Source of the DNA: Burkholderiales bacterium
Lineage (GTDB): Bacteria > Pseudomonadota > Gammaproteobacteria > Burkholderiales > Thiobacteraceae
Length of the DNA: 54,450 bases
Assembly: GCA_023511995.1 (NCBI GenBank)
Contig: JAIMAL010000018.1
Coordinates: forward strand, 1-54,450
Direction: 5' to 3'
Both the position numbers and the translations under genes were made by a program. The notes under the pieces were generated by a model. That model had not been told where the DNA came from. It worked only from the letters and a program-made list of their open reading frames with translations, and ran no database searches. Numbering within the stretch: the stretch's first letter is position 1; every line of letters starts with the position of its first letter. Below are positions 52,334 to 54,450 of the stretch, piece after piece.

Positions 52334-52717
52334 CTAGTGCAGGACGCGGGGGACGGAGAGGACGAATTCGGGAATCGGCGCCTCGAAGCGGGTACCATCC
52401 TCCGCCACCATCTGGTAGCTGCCCTTCATCGTCCCCACGGGGGTGGGGATGGCCGAGCCGCTGGTGTATTCATAGCTTTCGCCGGGCTTGAGCAACGGCT
52501 GCTCGCCTACCACGCCCAGACCCCGCACCTCCTGCACCTGACCTTCCGCATCCGTGATGATCCAGTGCCGGCTGATGAGCTGGGCGGCGATGGTGCCCGT
52601 GTTGGTGATGGTGATGGTGTAGGCGAACACGTAGCGGCCCGCCGCCTCGTCGGACTGCTCCGGCAGATAGTCCACGCGGGAGCTGACGGTGATTTCGTAC
52701 CTGGTGCGCTCGGCCAT
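52334..52717 (-). CDS. apaG: ApaG family protein
   Basis: The 127-residue protein has the ApaG fold: YEITVSSRVDYLPEQSDEAAGRYVFAYTITITNTG, then LISRHWIITDAEGQVQEVRGLGVVGEQPLLKPGESYEYTSG and MKGSYQMVAEDG. Members have been tied to Co/Mg resistance and diadenosine tetraphosphate levels; the molecular function is unclear. The ATG chosen begins the conserved domain. It is divergent from rpe. Confidence 0.93.
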   Translation of the reverse strand: MAERTRYEITVSSRVDYLPEQSDEAAGRYVFAYTITITNTGTIAAQLISRHWIITDAEGQVQEVRGLGVVGEQPLLKPGESYEYTSGSAIPTPVGTMKGSYQMVAEDGTRFEAPIPEFVLSVPRVLH

Positions 52718-52833
52718 GACGTGCTCGGCAAAAATCGGGTCGGGCCCGCTATTGCACACGAATTCCCCCGCGTAGGCAAGGCCGCGCGGGTTCGGGTAAA
52801 ATGGCGGGCTTTGTTTCCGGTTGAGGATTCGCC

Positions 52834-53529
52834 ATGGCCCAGTATCGCATCGCGCCCAGCATCCTGTCCGCCAACTTCGCCAAACTGGGGCAGGAGATCA
52901 CCGATGTCATCGCCTCTGGCGCCGACATCATCCATTTCGACGTGATGGATAACCATTACGTGCCCAACCTGACCATCGGGCCGTTGGTGTGCGAGGCCAT
53001 CCGTCCGCTCACCTCCGCCATCATCGATGTGCATCTGATGGTGAAGCCCGTGGACCGCATCATTCCCGATTTCGCCAAGGCGGGGGCTGACATCATCACC
53101 TTCCATCCTGAGGCTTCCGAGCACATCGACCGCTCCCTTGCCCTTATCAAGGACCAGGGCTGCAAAGCGGGTCTGGTGTTCAATCCTGCCACTCCGCTCC
53201 ATTACATGGACCATGTCATGGATAAGCTGGACATGGTGTTGCTCATGAGCGTGAACCCGGGCTTCGGCGGGCAGAAATTCATCCCGGAGGCCCTCAACAA
53301 GCTGCGGATTGCCCGGCAGAAGATCGACGCCTACCGGGAAAAAACCGGCCGCGAGATCTGGCTGGAGATCGATGGCGGCGTCAAGGTGGATAACATTGCC
53401 GAAATCGCCCGCGCCGGCGCCGATACCTTCGTCGCCGGTTCCGCCGTCTTCGGCGCGGCCAAGGAATCCGACCCGCACCGGTACGATTCCATCATCGCCG
53501 CCTTCCGCGCCGAACTGGCCAAAGTCTGA
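52834..53529 (+). CDS. rpe: Ribulose-phosphate 3-epimerase
   Basis: Rpe interconverts ribulose 5-phosphate and xylulose 5-phosphate in the pentose phosphate and Calvin cycles. The 231-residue TIM barrel shows [60 protein letters not shown] and [11 protein letters not shown], which carry the metal and catalytic residues. A TAAAAT -10-like hexamer lies at 52797-52802. gph follows, as is common. Confidence 0.97.
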   Translation: MAQYRIAPSILSANFAKLGQEITDVIASGADIIHFDVMDNHYVPNLTIGPLVCEAIRPLTSAIIDVHLMVKPVDRIIPDFAKAGADIITFHPEASEHIDRSLALIKDQGCKAGLVFNPATPLHYMDHVMDKLDMVLLMSVNPGFGGQKFIPEALNKLRIARQKIDAYREKTGREIWLEIDGGVKVDNIAEIARAGADTFVAGSAVFGAAKESDPHRYDSIIAAFRAELAKV

Positions 53530-53574
53530 TCCGGCCCCCGAGTGCGGCGGTCGGCCGGAGCGAACGAGTCAACC

Positions 53575-54303
53575 ATGGATGCTCCACAGTCCTCGCCTCC
53601 CGTGCCCGCGGGGCAGACGGGCGGGCGCTTTCCCCTCGCCGTCAAGGCCGTCGTCATCGACCTCGACGGCACCCTGCTTGACACCGCGCCGGACCTCGCC
53701 GCGGCGGCCAACCGCATGCTCGCCGACCTCAAGCGGCCGCCGGTGCCCCTCGAGGTGCTGTCCACCTATATCGGCAATGGCGTGTCCCGGCTGGTCAAGC
53801 GGGTGCTCACCGGCGAGATGGAGGCGGAGCCCGACCCGGAGCTTTTTGCCCGGGCGCTGGCCAGTTTCCAGCGCCACTACGGCGAACACGTGGCCGACCA
53901 GTCGCGCCCCTTCCCCGGCGTGGTGGAGGGGCTGCAGGCCCTGCAGGCGGCGGGTTTTCCCCTCGCCTGCATCACCAACAAGGCGGAGCAGTTCACCATC
54001 CCCCTTTTGCTGGCCACGCATCTCCACGGCTATTTCGATCTCATCCTTTGTGGCGACACCCTGCCCCGCAAGAAGCCCGATCCCCTGCCGCTTCTGCACG
54101 CCGCCGAACATTTCCGCATCCATCCCGACGCGCTCCTCCTCATCGGCGATTCGGTCAATGACGCCCAGGCGGCGCGCGCCGCCGGCTGCCATGTGTTCTG
54201 CGTGCCCTATGGCTACAATCGGGGTCGGCCGGTGGAGGAACTGGACGTGGATGCCGTGGTGCCCAGCCTGCTCGAGGCCACGCGGCTCATCCGGAAGGCC
54301 TGA
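53575..54303 (+). CDS. gph: Phosphoglycolate phosphatase
   Basis: Gph removes phosphate from 2-phosphoglycolate. The 242-residue HAD-family protein has the nucleophile motif VVIDLDGTLLDTAPDLAAAANRML, ACITNKAEQF (motif II), the lysine in LPRKKPDPLPLLHAAEHF and the acidic motif IGDSVNDAQAARAAGC. The ATG is preferred over an upstream GTG at 53542. It follows rpe by 45 bases. trpE, the frequent next gene, is not seen before the repeat at the window end. Confidence 0.94.
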   Translation: MDAPQSSPPVPAGQTGGRFPLAVKAVVIDLDGTLLDTAPDLAAAANRMLADLKRPPVPLEVLSTYIGNGVSRLVKRVLTGEMEAEPDPELFARALASFQRHYGEHVADQSRPFPGVVEGLQALQAAGFPLACITNKAEQFTIPLLLATHLHGYFDLILCGDTLPRKKPDPLPLLHAAEHFRIHPDALLLIGDSVNDAQAARAAGCHVFCVPYGYNRGRPVEELDVDAVVPSLLEATRLIRKA

Positions 54304-54370
54304 TATGCCCCGCGCCCGCCCCGAAACCGTTGGCCGCACCGTGGTGGCGGCGCGTGGCAAGGGACGGCCG

Positions 54371-54450
54371 TTTAACCCAGATTTGTCATTAGGCCGGCCT
54401 GTGCCTTCGATTGGCGCTTTGGTGAGTCGAATCGCATCTGCGTTGCTATT
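54371..54450 (-). repeat. Truncated copy of the 239-bp dispersed repeat element (window edge)
   Basis: Read on the minus strand, these bases match the last 80 bases of the complete element at 49977-50215 with no internal difference that I could see. The outer end begins TTTAACCCAGATTTGTCATT. The copy runs off the window. It lies 67 bases after gph, in a gap with no gene. Confidence 0.9.

Overview
The window is GC-rich, gene-dense bacterial chromosome. It most resembles a betaproteobacterium with a respiratory metabolism. This rests on domain families typical of that class (DUF2244, DUF2970, DUF2909 and DUF3567 proteins), an A-type oxidase whose subunit II carries a cytochrome c domain, a complete cbb3 oxidase locus, an Alvin-type ferredoxin beside coaD, and the gene orders lptD-surA-pdxA-rsmA and rpe-gph. 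I see no rRNA, tRNA, CRISPR array, prophage or transposase gene.

Layout. Positions 434-9246 hold an aa3/caa3-type cytochrome c oxidase operon with its assembly genes: coxB, coxA, a 31-residue membrane peptide, cox11, a DUF2970 gene, coxC, SURF1, a Sco-like gene, heme A synthase and heme O synthase. A DUF2909 gene lies on the opposite strand inside it. Positions 9311-13256 hold an Rrf2-family regulator with three candidate Fe-S cysteines and a four-gene Mla/MCE lipid transporter. Positions 13323-22606 hold Sco1, ccoNOQP, ccoG, a long FixH-like gene, the copper ATPase ccoI, ccoS and a 35-residue membrane peptide. Two terminal oxidases, heme A synthesis and copper delivery therefore sit in one 22-kb block.

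Positions 22697-26197 (minus strand) carry rpoH, preceded by a near-perfect CIRCE operator, and the ftsY-ftsE-ftsX operon. Positions 26286-30310 carry a pair of M16 peptidases (one with an intact zinc motif, one without), rsmD, coaD and a ferredoxin gene. After a tandem terminator come DUF3567, TPR, iron-sulfur flavin reductase and glutaredoxin-like/HEAT genes. Positions 33403-41585 (minus strand) form a tight lptD-surA-pdxA-rsmA operon whose last gene encodes a GAF/PAS/GGDEF/EAL protein. Divergent from it is amgK-murU (peptidoglycan recycling), followed by pepP, two ubiquinone-type FAD monooxygenases, a DsbC-like gene, a methyltransferase, tonB and a membrane protein gene.

The accessory part is 49827-50934: a 239-bp palindromic-ended repeat and a RelE-type toxin-antitoxin pair, together bracketed by diverged ~115-bp direct repeats. 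The same 239-bp element is cut by both ends of the window (1-80 and 54371-54450, same orientation), so the window looks like a contig that stops in a dispersed repeat. The right part (51005-54303) is housekeeping: mltA, apaG, rpe and gph.

I did not find a clearly new multi-gene system. The best leads are the dispersed non-coding element with its TA cassette, the CIRCE site on rpoH, several tiny membrane proteins in the oxidase clusters, the FixH-like protein with a membrane extension and the glutaredoxin-HEAT fusion.
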